Shown here piece after piece: positions 15,624 through 15,765 of a DNA stretch of 15,765 bases. The DNA lies in NCBI GenBank assembly GCA_913054055.1, contig CAJXIT010000038.1, positions 1 to 15,765 of the forward strand. Direction: 5' to 3'. This DNA is from an uncultured Thalassolituus sp. (GTDB lineage Bacteria > Pseudomonadota > Gammaproteobacteria > Pseudomonadales > Oceanobacteraceae). The translations under genes were made by a program, and so were the position numbers. Under the pieces are notes generated by a model. That model was not told the DNA's origin. It did not search any database and worked only from the letters and a program-made list of their open reading frames with translations. Every line of letters begins with the position of its first letter. The first letter of the stretch is position 1.

Positions 15624-15765
15624 GCTGGTGTTTGAATGCTAAAACTGTGTGAAGGCGCCCCTGCGCCCGAGAAAACATTAACCCCTTATCCTACGCAGTA
15701 AAAAGACTGGCTTAATAACCAGTACGATTTGCAAAAATTAAGCAAAGTGTGCGCGTATTTCCATA

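Larger units (their letters stand above)
15303..15765. other. Gene-free right end
   Basis: No credible gene lies in these 463 bases. They hold the transporter terminator, repeats D1/D2 and palindromes C1/C2. After 15624 I see only two small hairpins (GGCGC-CCCT-GCGCC at 15654-15667 and a CTGG/CCAG stem near 15707-15722) in unassigned sequence. Confidence 0.7.

Overview
The window looks like chromosomal core DNA from a gammaproteobacterium of moderate GC content. The gene order moxR / DUF58 / DUF4381 / VWA / VWA, divergent from a 180-kDa NAD-glutamate dehydrogenase, then DUF2835, pyrD, rmf and rlmKL, matches what I remember of Pseudomonas chromosomes. A marine Oceanospirillales-type relative is my inference; nothing in the sequence fixes the genus.

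Layout. Bases 1-3973 (minus strand) hold a tightly packed five-gene cluster: MoxR AAA+ ATPase, DUF58 protein, DUF4381 membrane protein, BatA-like VWA protein and BatB-like VWA protein. The last runs off the window edge and is interrupted by an in-frame amber codon. Bases 3974-4169 are a divergent promoter region. Bases 4170-9035 encode NAD-specific glutamate dehydrogenase (gdhB), followed by a strong terminator and a small DUF2835 gene (9160-9378). Bases 9379-9965 have no gene but carry a dense cluster of REP-type palindromes in alternating orientation, plus two copies of a second hairpin repeat. Then come pyrD (9966-10988), a hairpin between convergent genes, rmf on the minus strand (11138-11332), rlmKL (11592-13850) and an ammonium transporter gene (14091-15302) with a good sigma-54 promoter candidate. 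The last 460 bases contain a terminator, a degenerate direct repeat and two nested palindromic elements, but no gene.

Functionally the window combines nitrogen handling (ammonium uptake, glutamate catabolism), pyrimidine synthesis, ribosome biology (Rmf hibernation factor; RlmKL 23S rRNA methylation) and an envelope-associated MoxR/VWA system. I see no phage, transposase, CRISPR array, toxin-antitoxin pair or defence genes, and no convincing new multi-gene system. The points most worth checking are the amber codon in the BatB-like gene, the REP cluster, the multi-hairpin palindromes near the right edge, and the sigma-54 promoter of an ammonium transporter gene that has no adjacent glnK.
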